DNA of 64,000 bases from Rhodohalobacter sp. SW132 (GCF_003390325.1 NZ_QUOK01000003.1:62001-126000), one strand, 5' to 3'; shown: positions 44,964-54,951, numbered from the stretch's first letter. A program made the numbers and translations. Notes: generated by a model from the letters alone, not told the origin.

Positions 44964-46124
44964 TTATAATTCACGAAGACGTTCTCTGGCCCTCGACTTA
45001 AAATTGCCCTCAACATTTTGATCAACCGTAACGGTATAGTAGCTGCGCGCGTTATCGCGCTGCTGAAGGGCTTCTGATGTGAGGCCGGCGTAGTAGTTGG
45101 CAACACTGTAGTAAAGCCTCTCGGATCGATTTGGAAGGTTGTAGCCGTATTCTATAGATTTATTGAACGCTTCGAGCGCCTCTTCGAACCGATTCATCCT
45201 GTAAAGCGCCCTTCCTTCCCAGAACCGAAGTTCTTCGAGCAGAATATCTTCCCGCGGGTTATTCTTTTCTTTCCATTCGCTGATCGCACTCTCTACGGCT
45301 TCAAGCACCTCATTATTCCGGTTTTGATTGGCAAGCGTTCGCACGTAGAGCCTCCGGTAATAGCTATTATTCGGATAATCCTCAACCAGCCTGCTGAGGT
45401 AAATCATGGCAGCAGCGTAACGCTTCTCATAATTCAGTAAAATATTACCCATAAAATAAGAAGCCTCCGGTCGCGAAAAGATTCCGTCTGATGCTGCTAT
45501 ATCGATTTTATTTAACCCCTCTTTCCGGTCACCATCCGGTAAAAACCACGATACCGCCCGTACCACCGGGTATTCATCAGGAATGTAGGCTGCATAATAC
45601 AACACCATCCCGCGAACAAATTCATTATCGATAAAATCGGGCTCAACCTCCATAAGCTGTTCGTAGGATACATAGGCTCTCCGGGCTGTTCGTACACTCG
45701 TAATCCAGCTGTCCCGGTTTGCATAATGTCGGGCGATGTAACCGTTGGCAAGCGCCCGGATTATCAGCGCATCGGGATGATTTCGTTCACGATTGAGCAG
45801 CCGCCCGGCTTCATACTCGCTTCTCTGCATCATCTCCATTAACTGGTCATCCAGCGAGTGGTCGTAAAGATCTTCGAGTACCTGCCACCACAGCTCCATG
45901 GCTTCCCACATTGACCAGATCGGGTGATCAGGATGCCTGTCTCTCCACGGCTGCATGATTTGGTGTGCCGCCTCGGTGTTCCGGTTGTACAGCGAGTCTA
46001 TTGCTTCCACTGCACCGTTCTGGAATGATTCATCGTGTATCAGCACGGGAGTCTGGGACTGTGACTTTTCCGAAAGAGTCAGCAGCAGAACTACGGTAAT
46101 CAGAATGGAGTACAAACGGTTCAT
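44964..46124 (-). CDS. Secreted TPR-like protein
   Basis: 386 residues from the ATG at 46124 (MNRLYSILITVVLLL), picked because it starts a signal peptide; the frame is open 13 codons further up. The mature part is all helical. Later repeats fit TPR spacing, for example RFWEGRALYRMNRFEEALEAFNKSIEYG near 325 and AVANYYAGLTSEALQQRDNARSYY-like helices after it. No catalytic motif. Role unknown. Confidence 0.8.
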   Translation of the reverse strand: MNRLYSILITVVLLLTLSEKSQSQTPVLIHDESFQNGAVEAIDSLYNRNTEAAHQIMQPWRDRHPDHPIWSMWEAMELWWQVLEDLYDHSLDDQLMEMMQRSEYEAGRLLNRERNHPDALIIRALANGYIARHYANRDSWITSVRTARRAYVSYEQLMEVEPDFIDNEFVRGMVLYYAAYIPDEYPVVRAVSWFLPDGDRKEGLNKIDIAASDGIFSRPEASYFMGNILLNYEKRYAAAMIYLSRLVEDYPNNSYYRRLYVRTLANQNRNNEVLEAVESAISEWKEKNNPREDILLEELRFWEGRALYRMNRFEEALEAFNKSIEYGYNLPNRSERLYYSVANYYAGLTSEALQQRDNARSYYTVTVDQNVEGNFKSRARERLREL

Positions 46125-46203
46125 ACAGTATGTGCGTGAATTGTTCGTGTTGAGTTGAGTCATTCAGAACCCATCAGTGAACCGGCTATAAGCAAATCTG
46201 CGG

Positions 46204-47079
46204 CTACCTAAGGTGCTGAATGAACCATGTTTCAGTGGATTCAAGCAGATCCTCAAACGGTTCTGGTAAATTCTCATCTTCGAACGGATGAGAAACGCCA
46301 AACGTATGTCCGGTATTTTCAATTATCAGTAACTCTTTATCATCGGAAGGACAAGCCCGGAAAAGTTTTTTTGAATCTTTAACCGGTACAGATTCATCAT
46401 CCTTGCCTGCAGCAAAAAGTACCGGAATATGAAGTTCTTTTACGCGCTTAATAGCCATTAATCTGTCGCTGTTTTCACGGGCATCATCATAAACAATCTT
46501 GTCAACCGGAAAGGTCTGTCCGGTTCTGCCGTTAACGATATCCGTGAATCCCTGGCTTTCCCAGTCACTGATCATCTCATCACTCCATCGTTTGTTATAG
46601 TCCGCAACTGCAGACCAGGTAACCAGGCATTGCACTTCGGTAAATTCAGCTGCTGCGGCAACTGCAGTATGTCCACCCCGGGAATGTCCGATCAACCCGA
46701 TTTTGTCAGTATTCATCGTCACCTGCTCACTTTTCAACTGCCCCTTTTTCAGATGCTTGATTACGCTGCCAACATCCTCCAGGTCTGAAGTGAGAGTTTG
46801 TTTTCGAAAGAGTTCCGGCTCATCAAACTCAAGCATATTCTCGCCGACACCATTCTTAGACAAATTAAAGGAAACTACGCAAAATCCTTGTCTTGCAATA
46901 GTTTCGCATGCATCGGGAAAGGCTCCCCAGTCTTTAAATCCTTTGAACCCATGAAGGAATAAAATTACAGGAAATGATCGGCTTTGGGTGGTTACCGGTG
47001 AATAGAGGTCATAATGGATCGGAAGATTTTCTACAGAAGGTACAGATCCGGATTCTTTTTTTACGCTGCTATATTGCAT
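46204..47079 (-). CDS. Alpha/beta hydrolase (dienelactone hydrolase-like)
   Basis: 291 residues. The oxyanion-hole region is VILFLHGFKGFKDWG near 40, the nucleophile elbow IGLIGHSRGGHTAVAAA near 130 (Ser in GHSRG), the acid in FAAGKDDESVP near 224, and His in IENTGHTFGVSHP near 255. No signal peptide. Its ATG overlaps the rluB-type gene's TAA by one base (TAATG). Substrate unknown. Confidence 0.9.
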   Translation of the reverse strand: MQYSSVKKESGSVPSVENLPIHYDLYSPVTTQSRSFPVILFLHGFKGFKDWGAFPDACETIARQGFCVVSFNLSKNGVGENMLEFDEPELFRKQTLTSDLEDVGSVIKHLKKGQLKSEQVTMNTDKIGLIGHSRGGHTAVAAAAEFTEVQCLVTWSAVADYNKRWSDEMISDWESQGFTDIVNGRTGQTFPVDKIVYDDARENSDRLMAIKRVKELHIPVLFAAGKDDESVPVKDSKKLFRACPSDDKELLIIENTGHTFGVSHPFEDENLPEPFEDLLESTETWFIQHLR

Positions 47080-47999
47080 TATTCAGGTTGGTTAAAGTCG
47101 AGTGTATCCAGTTTGACGAGTTTTCTCAGGTTGTTGATTTCATCTTTACGAAGGTAGCGCCAGCGTCCAACGTTGAGATCTTTTTCCTGGAGTCCGGCGT
47201 ACTCAATCCGTTTCAGATTTTTAACATCTGCCCCGATATAGTCTACCATTCTTCGGATCAGGTGATTTCGCCCCTCAAAAACAGTTATGATGATAGAATC
47301 ACCCCGAATTTTATCCCGAACTACGGAATCCGGTTTGGCAAACCCATCCTCCAGGTCCACTCCTTCCCGCAGCCTGATAATTTCCTCTTCTGTGAGTACG
47401 CGGTTTGGCTGAACGAGGTAGATTTTCCGCACCTTGTAACTGGGGTGCATCAGGCGATGGGCAAGATCACCATCATTTGTGAGCAGCAGCAGCCCCATAG
47501 TCTTTCTATCGAGCCGGCCAACAGGATACACCCGATGACCAGTGGCATCTTCAATGGTATCCATCACCGTGTTTCTGTCGCGCTCATCATCGGTAGTGGT
47601 AATGGTTCCGGAATTTTTATTAAGCAGAATGTAGGTAAACGGCTCAAGGGTTAATGTTTGACCGTCGACTACAATTGAATCGGTTTTCTTAACTTTTGTA
47701 CCCAGCTCTGTCACCGTTTTTCCATTCACTTTTACCTTTCCGGCCGATACGTATTCATCCGCATCCCTGCGTGAACACAACCCCGCGTGAGCAATATATT
47801 TATTGATTCTCATCTCCTCTGCAATGTTTTGTTTTTGAGGAGCGGTTTTAGGAGCCTTCATCGAGCCTTCAGAACGGCGGGACTGGCGGCTTACTCCGGA
47901 TTTCTTTTTACCCGATGGACGACGTTTCTTTTTAGAAAACGAATCTTCTTTTTCGCTGGAAGATGAAGGTCGGCTTGGTCTTTTTTTCTTATCGGTCAT
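47079..47999 (-). CDS. rluB: Pseudouridine synthase, RluB/RsuA family
   Basis: 306 residues. The first 60 residues are Lys/Ser/Arg-rich and probably disordered. An S4 RNA-binding domain follows (INKYIAHAGLCSRRDADEYV), then the catalytic domain with the Asp in YPVGRLDRKTMGLLLLTNDG near 167. The end GRNHLIRRMVDYIG is conserved in large-subunit enzymes of this group. It modifies uridine in 23S rRNA; RluB is the most likely assignment, though RsuA/RluE/RluF types are related. Coupled to the hydrolase gene downstream. Confidence 0.9.
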   Translation of the reverse strand: MTDKKKRPSRPSSSSEKEDSFSKKKRRPSGKKKSGVSRQSRRSEGSMKAPKTAPQKQNIAEEMRINKYIAHAGLCSRRDADEYVSAGKVKVNGKTVTELGTKVKKTDSIVVDGQTLTLEPFTYILLNKNSGTITTTDDERDRNTVMDTIEDATGHRVYPVGRLDRKTMGLLLLTNDGDLAHRLMHPSYKVRKIYLVQPNRVLTEEEIIRLREGVDLEDGFAKPDSVVRDKIRGDSIIITVFEGRNHLIRRMVDYIGADVKNLKRIEYAGLQEKDLNVGRWRYLRKDEINNLRKLVKLDTLDFNQPE

Positions 48000-48032
48000 A
48001 CTTCTGAATCTATAAAATCTGTTTAATAGTAT

Positions 48033-48725
48033 TTAAAACGAGTGGACTTCGAAATTGCGTTCATCGAACCAATCATCTTTACCGTAGTCGGTATTAATAA
48101 TTATACCACCCAACAGTGCTACGCGGACTCCTTTAAAGTGATCCCGGCTTTTTTCGAGTAATTTTTTTATCCTGCCGTCGATCTTCTCAAACATTCGGTC
48201 AGTTGCGGCGATGAGCGGATCATCACTCTCTGTAATTTCATCTGTATGTCTGCTCAGCTGATCCGTTAACAGCCATTGTTGATAATCTAATTCTTTATCG
48301 GGTTTCGGACTTTCGGCATTCTTTAAGGCACCCACAGCGCCAACAAGAGCCCCGCAGCAACTGGTTTCGATCCTCTGCCCTGTCCGAATTACTTTACCCG
48401 TATGATTCGACTCTGAAACCCCGATATGCGGACCGTAAATAATTATGGCTCCACCATCATCGGGAATATGCCCCGCAAATGCGTGGAATCCGGTCAGGCC
48501 TGCAAATGGAAATCCGGCAAGCCCTCCTATTTGAAACGGGTTGTCCAGGGCAACGTGGTCCCGGAAGTTGGTGGCGGATTGTATGATTTCATCACTGCAA
48601 ACAGATGTAGCCAGTATGGTTTTTTTTAAATCAAATCCATGATCCTGCTGAAGAGTTTCGATCCGTATTTGAGTATACTTGTTTCCATTTTCTGCTTTCG
48701 GGTAGATGGATTGAATATCAGGCAT
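48033..48725 (-). CDS. LCIB/C-type carbonic anhydrase candidate
   Basis: 230 residues that match the limiting-CO2-inducible protein B/C domain, a beta-like zinc carbonic anhydrase fold. Readable blocks are ATSVCSDEI near 40 (Cys plus Asp), QIGGLAGFPFAGLTGFHAFAGHIPDDGGAIIIYGPHIG near 66-103 (His in GPHIG), and ETSCCGALVGA near 122 (Cys). These supply the Cys-His-Cys zinc set reported for algal LCIB-type enzymes. Whether this bacterial version is active is not known. It stands alone, downstream of a gap of about 290 bp without visible signals. Confidence 0.72.
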   Translation of the reverse strand: MPDIQSIYPKAENGNKYTQIRIETLQQDHGFDLKKTILATSVCSDEIIQSATNFRDHVALDNPFQIGGLAGFPFAGLTGFHAFAGHIPDDGGAIIIYGPHIGVSESNHTGKVIRTGQRIETSCCGALVGAVGALKNAESPKPDKELDYQQWLLTDQLSRHTDEITESDDPLIAATDRMFEKIDGRIKKLLEKSRDHFKGVRVALLGGIIINTDYGKDDWFDERNFEVHSF

Positions 48726-49019
48726 TGTTACGATGCTTTTGTTCTTTGATTACTATTTAAAGTACCGGATAAGACGGTCAATTCTAAATATTGTAACTCC
48801 AATCAATTCAGGGAATTTCCCGGCTGATCTGTGAAAGTAAGATAGAATCTGCTACAGCACAACTCCATCAGTTTATGTGGATATACAGCAAATTTAATTG
48901 TCATTAGGTCTGCCATACAACTTGTCATTTCAGTGTTTCATCAACTTAAAATTATTATTGTTTGTGATACTTAAATAATTGAACTGCAGTATTTTAAATA
49001 TTCATATTTGCAATCTATT

Positions 49020-49469
49020 TTATGCACCGTAAACTTCATCCGGATCGAAAGCCCGATCCTCAATCACGTATTCGAGTTCATCATTGCTGCCGTTTTTTAC
49101 GGCCCTGTAAAAACAGCTCCTGTACCCGTTATGGCATGTGCCCTCGCCCTGTACTTGCACACGTAACTGAATTACATCCTGGTCGCAATCAACCAGCAGC
49201 TGCACTACTTTCTGTTCCCGTCCGGAGCTCTCTCCTTTCACCCACAATTTCTTCCGGCTTCGGCTGTAGTACGTTGCTTTGCCGGTCTTCAATGTCAGGC
49301 TCAGAGCCTCTTCATTCATCCAGGCAAACATTAAAACTTCCCGGGATGAAGCATCAGTTGTAATACACGGTATGAGTCCGTCTTCATTGAATTTTGGCAG
49401 AAGCCGGCTGCCAAGTTCAATCTCTTTTTTTGATTTGGTTTTCGGGCTATCAAAACGTTTTGATTTCAT
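49020..49469 (-). CDS. hisI: Phosphoribosyl-AMP cyclohydrolase
   Basis: 149 residues. HisI signature blocks are [26 protein letters not shown] near 47-72, [13 protein letters not shown] near 76, and the Zn/Mg ligands in [27 protein letters not shown] near 94-120. It opens the ring of phosphoribosyl-AMP in histidine synthesis. There is no fused HisE domain. No other his genes lie nearby. It overlaps yidD by four bases. Confidence 0.95.
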   Translation of the reverse strand: MKSKRFDSPKTKSKKEIELGSRLLPKFNEDGLIPCITTDASSREVLMFAWMNEEALSLTLKTGKATYYSRSRKKLWVKGESSGREQKVVQLLVDCDQDVIQLRVQVQGEGTCHNGYRSCFYRAVKNGSNDELEYVIEDRAFDPDEVYGA

Positions 49470-49777
49470 TGTTCTTCACTTTTGTTTCTGTCTGATGTTC
49501 GTTTCGGCACAGGATCATATCCCGAGGTTCCCCAGGGATGGCATTTACCGATGCGCCGCAACCCTAACCACACACCTTTGACCGCTCCCCACTCTTCAAC
49601 GGCTTCGATCATATAATTGGAACATGTTGGGGTATGGAGGCAGTTCGACCCAAGCCATGGTGAAATGATAAGCTGATATGCTCGGACAAATTTAATTACA
49701 ATCCACCGAATCGCCTGCCCGATAAATTCAATTACGGATTTTCGATCACCTGTTCTATTTGATTCGGATGTGTTCAA
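49466..49777 (-). CDS. yidD: Membrane protein insertion efficiency factor YidD
   Basis: 103 residues. The amphipathic start helix leads to the hallmark [27 protein letters not shown], then [20 protein letters not shown]. It supports YidC-dependent membrane protein insertion. Usually found beside yidC/rnpA, here it is next to hisI (ATGA overlap). The C-terminal end is charged and longer than typical. Confidence 0.95.
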   Translation of the reverse strand: MNTSESNRTGDRKSVIEFIGQAIRWIVIKFVRAYQLIISPWLGSNCLHTPTCSNYMIEAVEEWGAVKGVWLGLRRIGKCHPWGTSGYDPVPKRTSDRNKSEEQ

Positions 49778-49891
49778 AACAACAGTTCAGTTGCCGGGGA
49801 TACCATATTACGCACTTATAAGATCAGTTCGGCTTATAAATAATTCATTTATTTGGTATAAAGCCTCCCCTAAGATGGGAGGATACAGAGA

Positions 49892-49930
49892 GGTGTTTAT
49901 CGTTTTTTTAAATTTCGATAAACATCCCCC
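49892..49930. repeat. Hairpin GTGTTTATCG / CGATAAACATC
   Basis: Arms flank a T-rich loop upstream of the nested palindrome; part of the repeat-filled gap 49778-50188, which has no gene. Confidence 0.65.
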
Positions 49931-49948
49931 CTCACCTCCCTTTTCGAG

Positions 49949-50137
49949 AGGCTGTGAGCAAATACTTAATCAAAGATATCGGCCCATTATTTTTACCACG
50001 AAGACGCAAAGTCACGAGGGTACACGAAGTATAACAAAATCAAATTACTAACCTTCGTGATTCTTCGTGTCATCGTGATTTCGTGGCCAAATAGAAGGAA
50101 TTTTTTTAATGCTTGTTGATTTATTTTCTCACAGCCT
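49949..50137. repeat. Nested palindromic repeat, family R4
   Basis: Outer arms AGGCTGTGAG (49949-49958) and CTCACAGCCT (50128-50137) are exact complements. Inside, CCACGAAGACGCAAAGTCACGA (in part, 49996-50029) pairs with an arm ending TCATCGTGATTTCGTGG (50053-50086). Related outer arms (GAGAGACTGTGA, TTTTCTCACACCC) appear in the R3 copy at 60.8 kb around a different inner palindrome. Confidence 0.85.
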
Positions 50138-50188
50138 ATCCAAGGAAACTTTTATATTCATGATTTTATAATCGAACTCAGGTCGATA

Positions 50189-51703
50189 TTATTCAATTTC
50201 ATAGGTTGTTTTCCCGGTTTTCTCATCCTTTAGTGTGATACCGATCTCTTTCAGGTCGTCGCGGATTTTATCTGACAGTTTGAAATCTTTATTCACGCGC
50301 GCCTCAGCTCTTACCTCAATCAGCAGCTTCAGTAGATCGTCGGTTTTGCTGTTCTGTTGATCCGCTTCTGGTTCAAGTCCAAGCACATCGCTCACAAATG
50401 TGATAAACGTGGCTTTCATTCTCTGGAAAACCTCTTGCGAAATCGACTTATCATCAAGCTGACGATGATGTATGGCGTTAATTTTATTTACCATCTCAAA
50501 AAGCACAGCGAGTACCTGGGCAGTATTAAAATCATCACTCATTTTTTCATAACAGCCGTCGCAAAGCGTGTTGATTTCATCATCCAGCTCCCCTTTTTCG
50601 TCAGCACCTGTAAACGACAATTCCTGTATAAGCGAAAATGCTTTCATCATTTTGTGATATCCCTTCTCAGCCGCCTCCAGTGCTTCGTTTGAGAAATCAA
50701 TTTTGCTTCTGTAGTGCGATTGCAGCATCAGAAAACGAGCCGCCATCGGGCTGTACTTACGGTTCAGGTACTCATGATCTCCCGAAAAGAGCTGATCCAG
50801 CGTAATAAAATTTCCGGCTGATTTACTCATCTTAGCGCCGTCGATCGTCACCATATTGTTATGGATCCAGTAGTTGGCCGGGTCGGTGCCGTGGGCACCG
50901 CGGCATTGCGCAATTTCTGCTTCGTGATGCGGAAATTGTAGGTCGAGCCCTCCCCCGTGGATGTCGAACTGTTCTCCAAGATATTTGGTGCTCATGGTCG
51001 TACACTCGATATGCCAGCCGGGAAATCCTTCGCCCCAGGGTGAATCCCATCTCATAATGTGTTCAGGAGATGCATTCTTCCAAAGCGCAAAATCATGCGG
51101 GCTTTTTTTATCCTCCATTCCTTCGGTATCGCGGCTTCCGGCCTGAAGGTCTTCCAGCACTTTACCCGATAGTTCTCCGTAGTTGTTTCCTTTGCGATAC
51201 GCTTCGAGATCAAAATAGACGTTCCCATTCACTTCGTAGGCGAGGCCATTCTTTAGAATCTTCTCCACCAGCCTGATCTGCTCCGGAATATGTCCCGATG
51301 CTGTTGGCTCAATACTCGGCCGCAAGCAGTTCAGCGCATCAAGCCCTTTGTGGTACTGAATGGTGTAGTGCTGAACCACTTCCATCGGTTCCAGCTCTTC
51401 AAGGCGGGCTTTCTTTGCAATTTTATCCTCGCCGGTTCCCGCCTCTTCATTTTCGAGGTGACCCACATCCGTAATATTTCTCACATAACGGACTTTGTAT
51501 CCCATCTGCCGCAGGTAGCGGTAAATCAGATCGAAAGTTATTCCGGCACGCGCGTGTCCCAGGTGGGGATCACCATATACCGTTGGCCCGCATACGTAGA
51601 GACCCACATGTGGAGGATTAATTGGTTTGAATGTCTCTTTCTTTCTGCTAAGTGAATTAAATAACCGGATAGGAAAGCGATCCTGTTCCTGCATGTTCAT
51701 CAT
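50189..51703 (-). CDS. cysS: Cysteinyl-tRNA synthetase
   Basis: 504 residues of a class I synthetase. HIGH-type motif in CGPTVYGDPHLGHAR near 33 with a zinc Cys, FPHHEAEIAQ near 234 for zinc ligands, and the KMSKS loop in GAKMSKSAGNF near 268. The C-terminal domain is helical. It charges tRNA-Cys. The start codon choice (first ATG of MMNMQ) is uncertain by two codons. folE lies upstream with 10 bp between, so they are likely cotranscribed. Confidence 0.96.
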   Translation of the reverse strand: MMNMQEQDRFPIRLFNSLSRKKETFKPINPPHVGLYVCGPTVYGDPHLGHARAGITFDLIYRYLRQMGYKVRYVRNITDVGHLENEEAGTGEDKIAKKARLEELEPMEVVQHYTIQYHKGLDALNCLRPSIEPTASGHIPEQIRLVEKILKNGLAYEVNGNVYFDLEAYRKGNNYGELSGKVLEDLQAGSRDTEGMEDKKSPHDFALWKNASPEHIMRWDSPWGEGFPGWHIECTTMSTKYLGEQFDIHGGGLDLQFPHHEAEIAQCRGAHGTDPANYWIHNNMVTIDGAKMSKSAGNFITLDQLFSGDHEYLNRKYSPMAARFLMLQSHYRSKIDFSNEALEAAEKGYHKMMKAFSLIQELSFTGADEKGELDDEINTLCDGCYEKMSDDFNTAQVLAVLFEMVNKINAIHHRQLDDKSISQEVFQRMKATFITFVSDVLGLEPEADQQNSKTDDLLKLLIEVRAEARVNKDFKLSDKIRDDLKEIGITLKDEKTGKTTYEIE

Positions 51704-51713
51704 TTCTTTTGGC

Positions 51714-52421
51714 TTACATCTCTGTGTCTGTGCTGATGTAATCGATAAAACGTTGTTGTGTATCCTTTTCTTTGAAAGCTCCGCGATACTCCGTGGTTAC
51801 CGTGCTGCTTGCACGGTCCTGGATACCGCGTGTAGACACGCAAAGGTGTTTACTTTCAATAAAAACTGCAACATCACCCGTTTCAAGAGAGGTTTCCAGT
51901 TCATCGGCAATCTGAAGGGTCAGTCGTTCCTGAACCTGCGGACGACGGGAGTAGTAATCAACCAGCCGATTGATTTTTGAGAGACCTATCACACTGCCGC
52001 TGCTTTTGTATGCCACGTGTGCTTTACCGAGAAACGGCAGAAAATGGTGTTCACAAAATGACGTTACGTTGATGTTCTTTACAACTACAAGGTCGCCATA
52101 TTCGTATTTATTTCCGAATTTTTTGGCATCCGGGCGGTTTTTTGGATTCAATCCCTGGAAAATTTCCTTCACATACATTTTGGCTACCCTGCGGGGTGTG
52201 CCGCTCAGGCTTTCATCGGTAAGATCGAGTCCAAGAATCTGCATAATTTCACCAAAATGATTTTCAATTTTGGCGATTTTTTCATCATCACTCAGCAGGA
52301 ATGCATCCTTGCGAAGTGGCGTCTGTACCGATGTTGCAATATGATCTTCACCTATATCGTCAATATCCTGAACAGAGTGGTTGTTTCCTGTTGAATCCAG
52401 TGTCTGCTTATCTTTATTCAT
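51714..52421 (-). CDS. folE: GTP cyclohydrolase I
   Basis: 235 residues, with an N-terminal extension of about 50 residues. Zinc ligands are the Cys and His of VTSFCEHHFLPFLGK near 121 and the Cys of KHLCVSTRGIQ near 192; the SKINRLVDYYSRRPQVQERLT block near 150 is typical. It converts GTP to dihydroneopterin triphosphate, the first step of folate or related pterin synthesis. It is upstream of cysS in the same direction. Confidence 0.95.
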   Translation of the reverse strand: MNKDKQTLDSTGNNHSVQDIDDIGEDHIATSVQTPLRKDAFLLSDDEKIAKIENHFGEIMQILGLDLTDESLSGTPRRVAKMYVKEIFQGLNPKNRPDAKKFGNKYEYGDLVVVKNINVTSFCEHHFLPFLGKAHVAYKSSGSVIGLSKINRLVDYYSRRPQVQERLTLQIADELETSLETGDVAVFIESKHLCVSTRGIQDRASSTVTTEYRGAFKEKDTQQRFIDYISTDTEM

Positions 52422-52540
52422 CTACTTTTGTACTGCATTGCGTGTAGTTTTCAAACTGTAAAATTACGGCTTCCAACCGCCATTTCATAATCAGAGGAGT
52501 GATGCGATGTATGCGTTGGGTCATAACAGAGAACGGAGAA

Positions 52541-52571
52541 TTCACCGGATGAAGCGGATTCATCCGGTGAA
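52541..52571. terminator. Strong hairpin after aconitase gene
   Basis: Perfect 13-bp stem TTCACCGGATGAA / TTCATCCGGTGAA with loop GCGGA. A T-run follows on the plus strand only, although the neighbouring genes are on the minus strand, so its role as the aconitase terminator is uncertain. Confidence 0.6.
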
Positions 52572-52686
52572 GATTTTTATCAAAAATACCTGTCAGCCAT
52601 TAATGGCACGATCTTGATCAGCATTGCAATAAAAAAATCAGGTATCCAACTCCGAATTCGCCTAACACTTCATTCTGATTCACATT

Positions 52687-54642
52687 TCAGTGTCGTTTTT
52701 TAAATGTGTTGATTATACCACCGTCCAGCAAAGCAATTAGCTGACGATCGCTAAGTGTATGACCCGCCTTAAATTCAAAGCCTTTCGTTAAATTTGTGAC
52801 GGTAACTTCATGTCCGCTTTTCATTTGATCGCGGATTCCTTCGACTTTCAGAGTATCTCCTTGTTCAATTTTATCATAGTCATCAGGGTTTTTGAACTCG
52901 AGGGGGGCAATCCCGAAGTTAATCAGGTTTTGCCAGCCGATCCGGGCATAGCTCTTTGCAATGACAGCACGCTGCCCGAGATATCTTGGCGCGATTGCCG
53001 CATGTTCACGGCTGGATCCCTGCGCATAATTATCCCCTGCAACAACAACGTGGCCGCCGTTTGTCTTTTTGGTTTCCATCGCGCGATCGTAAAATGACTC
53101 ATCAATCACAGAGAAAGAGAATTTGCTGATTTCGGGGATGTTGCTTCTGAATGGCAGCACATCAGCCCCGGCGCGCAGAATTTCATCGGTCGAGACGTTA
53201 TCCCCCATCTTAAGCAGAACAGATACCTCAAAATCACTGAATTCGCTAAAATCCGGCAGTGTAGAGATATTTGGTCCTTTTACGAGGTCTTTCTGCTCAC
53301 CGTTTTTCGGCGGGGCGATCAGCATATCACGGTTGATGATCACTTCTTCCGGCTCAGAAAATTTCGGGTACTTCATATCATATAACTTCTCAAGATCTCT
53401 CGGATCGGTAATTTCGCCCGTCAGCGCCGAAGCGGCGGCTGTTTCCGGGCTGCAGAGATACACGGAATCCTCCTTTGTACCGGATCGATCAGGGAAATTA
53501 CGCGGCACAGTCCGCAGGCTGTTACGTCCGGAAGCCGGGGCTTGCCCCATTCCAATACAGCCGTTACAGCCGGCCTGGTGGATTCGGGCTCCCGACTGCA
53601 CAAGATGTAGCATAACGCCGTTCTTCACCATATTCTCGATAATCTGACGCGATGTGGGGTTAATATCAAAGCTCACCTCATCGCTGATGCGTTTCCCCTT
53701 CACAATTTCTGATGTCATCCAGAAATCGCGGTAGCTGGGATTTGCCGAGGACCCGATATAGGACTGATAAATTTCCCGGCCTTCCACTTCCCGTACAGGC
53801 ACCACATTTCCGGGACTGCTCGGCAACGCGATTAGCGGTTCAACTTCATCCAGAACAATCTCTTCGTGCTCATCGTACGACGCGCCTTCATCCGGGAGAA
53901 GTTCCGTCCAGTCTTCTTCGCGCCCCTGCTCTTTCAGGAATCGCTTTACTTCACCATCCGATGGAAAAACCGTTGTCGTTGCACCCATTTCGGTGCCCAT
54001 GTTCGCAATCACATGCCGGTCCATCGTGGAGAGCTGATCGAGACCCGGACCGTAGTATTCAATCACAAATCCGCGTGCGCCCTTAACGTCATATCTCCGG
54101 AGCATTTCGAGGACAACATCTTTGGCACTCACCCAGTCGGGCAGTTTGCCGGTCAGCTTCACCCCCAATACTTTCGGCATCTTCAGGTACATCGGTTCTC
54201 CGGCAATCGCAAAAGCCACGTCGAGGCCGCCAGCACCAAGAGCAAACATCCCCATGCATCCGGATGCGGGCGTGTGGCTGTCAGATCCGGCAAGAGTTTT
54301 TCCCGGCTTTGCAAAGTGTTCCGTATGAACAGGATGGCTAACCCCGTTCCCCGGCCGGCTATACCAGAGGCCGAATCGCTCTGCTGCAGATTTCAGAAAA
54401 AGATGATCATCCGGATTTTTGAAATCTGTTTGCAGCAGGTTGTGATCTACATACTGGCAGGATACATCCGTTTTAGCTTTGTCAAGATCCATCGCCTCAA
54501 GTTCGAGCATCACCAGTGTGCCGGTTGCATCCTGTGTAAGCGTCTGATCAATTTTTATCCCGATCTCTTCCCCTGCTTTCAGTTCACCATCCACAAGGTG
54601 AGATTCGATAAGCTTTTCAGTAACATTTAGCGGACGTCCCAT
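52687..54642 (-). CDS. acn: Aconitate hydratase
   Basis: 651 residues of the monofunctional aconitase type. Iron-sulfur cysteines lie in HQAGCNGCIGMGQAPASG near 358 (two Cys) and in VYLCSPETAAASALTG near 397; substrate residues appear in LAGSDSHTPASGCMGMFALG near 117 and in DNYAQGSSREHAAIAPRYLG near 538. It interconverts citrate and isocitrate in the citric acid cycle. Shorter than AcnA (about 890), it fits the compact bacterial aconitase subfamily. Not fused or split. Confidence 0.93.
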   Translation of the reverse strand: MGRPLNVTEKLIESHLVDGELKAGEEIGIKIDQTLTQDATGTLVMLELEAMDLDKAKTDVSCQYVDHNLLQTDFKNPDDHLFLKSAAERFGLWYSRPGNGVSHPVHTEHFAKPGKTLAGSDSHTPASGCMGMFALGAGGLDVAFAIAGEPMYLKMPKVLGVKLTGKLPDWVSAKDVVLEMLRRYDVKGARGFVIEYYGPGLDQLSTMDRHVIANMGTEMGATTTVFPSDGEVKRFLKEQGREEDWTELLPDEGASYDEHEEIVLDEVEPLIALPSSPGNVVPVREVEGREIYQSYIGSSANPSYRDFWMTSEIVKGKRISDEVSFDINPTSRQIIENMVKNGVMLHLVQSGARIHQAGCNGCIGMGQAPASGRNSLRTVPRNFPDRSGTKEDSVYLCSPETAAASALTGEITDPRDLEKLYDMKYPKFSEPEEVIINRDMLIAPPKNGEQKDLVKGPNISTLPDFSEFSDFEVSVLLKMGDNVSTDEILRAGADVLPFRSNIPEISKFSFSVIDESFYDRAMETKKTNGGHVVVAGDNYAQGSSREHAAIAPRYLGQRAVIAKSYARIGWQNLINFGIAPLEFKNPDDYDKIEQGDTLKVEGIRDQMKSGHEVTVTNLTKGFEFKAGHTLSDRQLIALLDGGIINTFKKRH

Positions 54643-54951
54643 AAAGTAAAGATTTGGTTAACTGTTTGCGTGTTATAGTAATAAGGTTATTTTTTTTCAA
54701 ATAGTTCAGAACATTTTTAAATGACAGAGATTCTTTTAAAATGGACGAAACTGCCACCGGATTCCAGAACAAAGCAGGATACTTTTAGTGAGACTTGTAA
54801 TGACCTTCTATATCAGTAAATGTAATCCAGCTATCATTTAACCCACATCTAAATGGAGTCTTGCGCCTTGCGGGTTAGGAATTTTCAACTATTTTTGCGT
54901 TTATAGGGTAATAGTAGATTTTAAAATATAATCTGCGACTATACTTAAATC

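Noticed and set aside
54643-54951. Possible gene or regulatory RNA in the 309-bp gap before the HU gene
   Set aside because: No open frame with a plausible start, no strong hairpin, and no repeat match seen.
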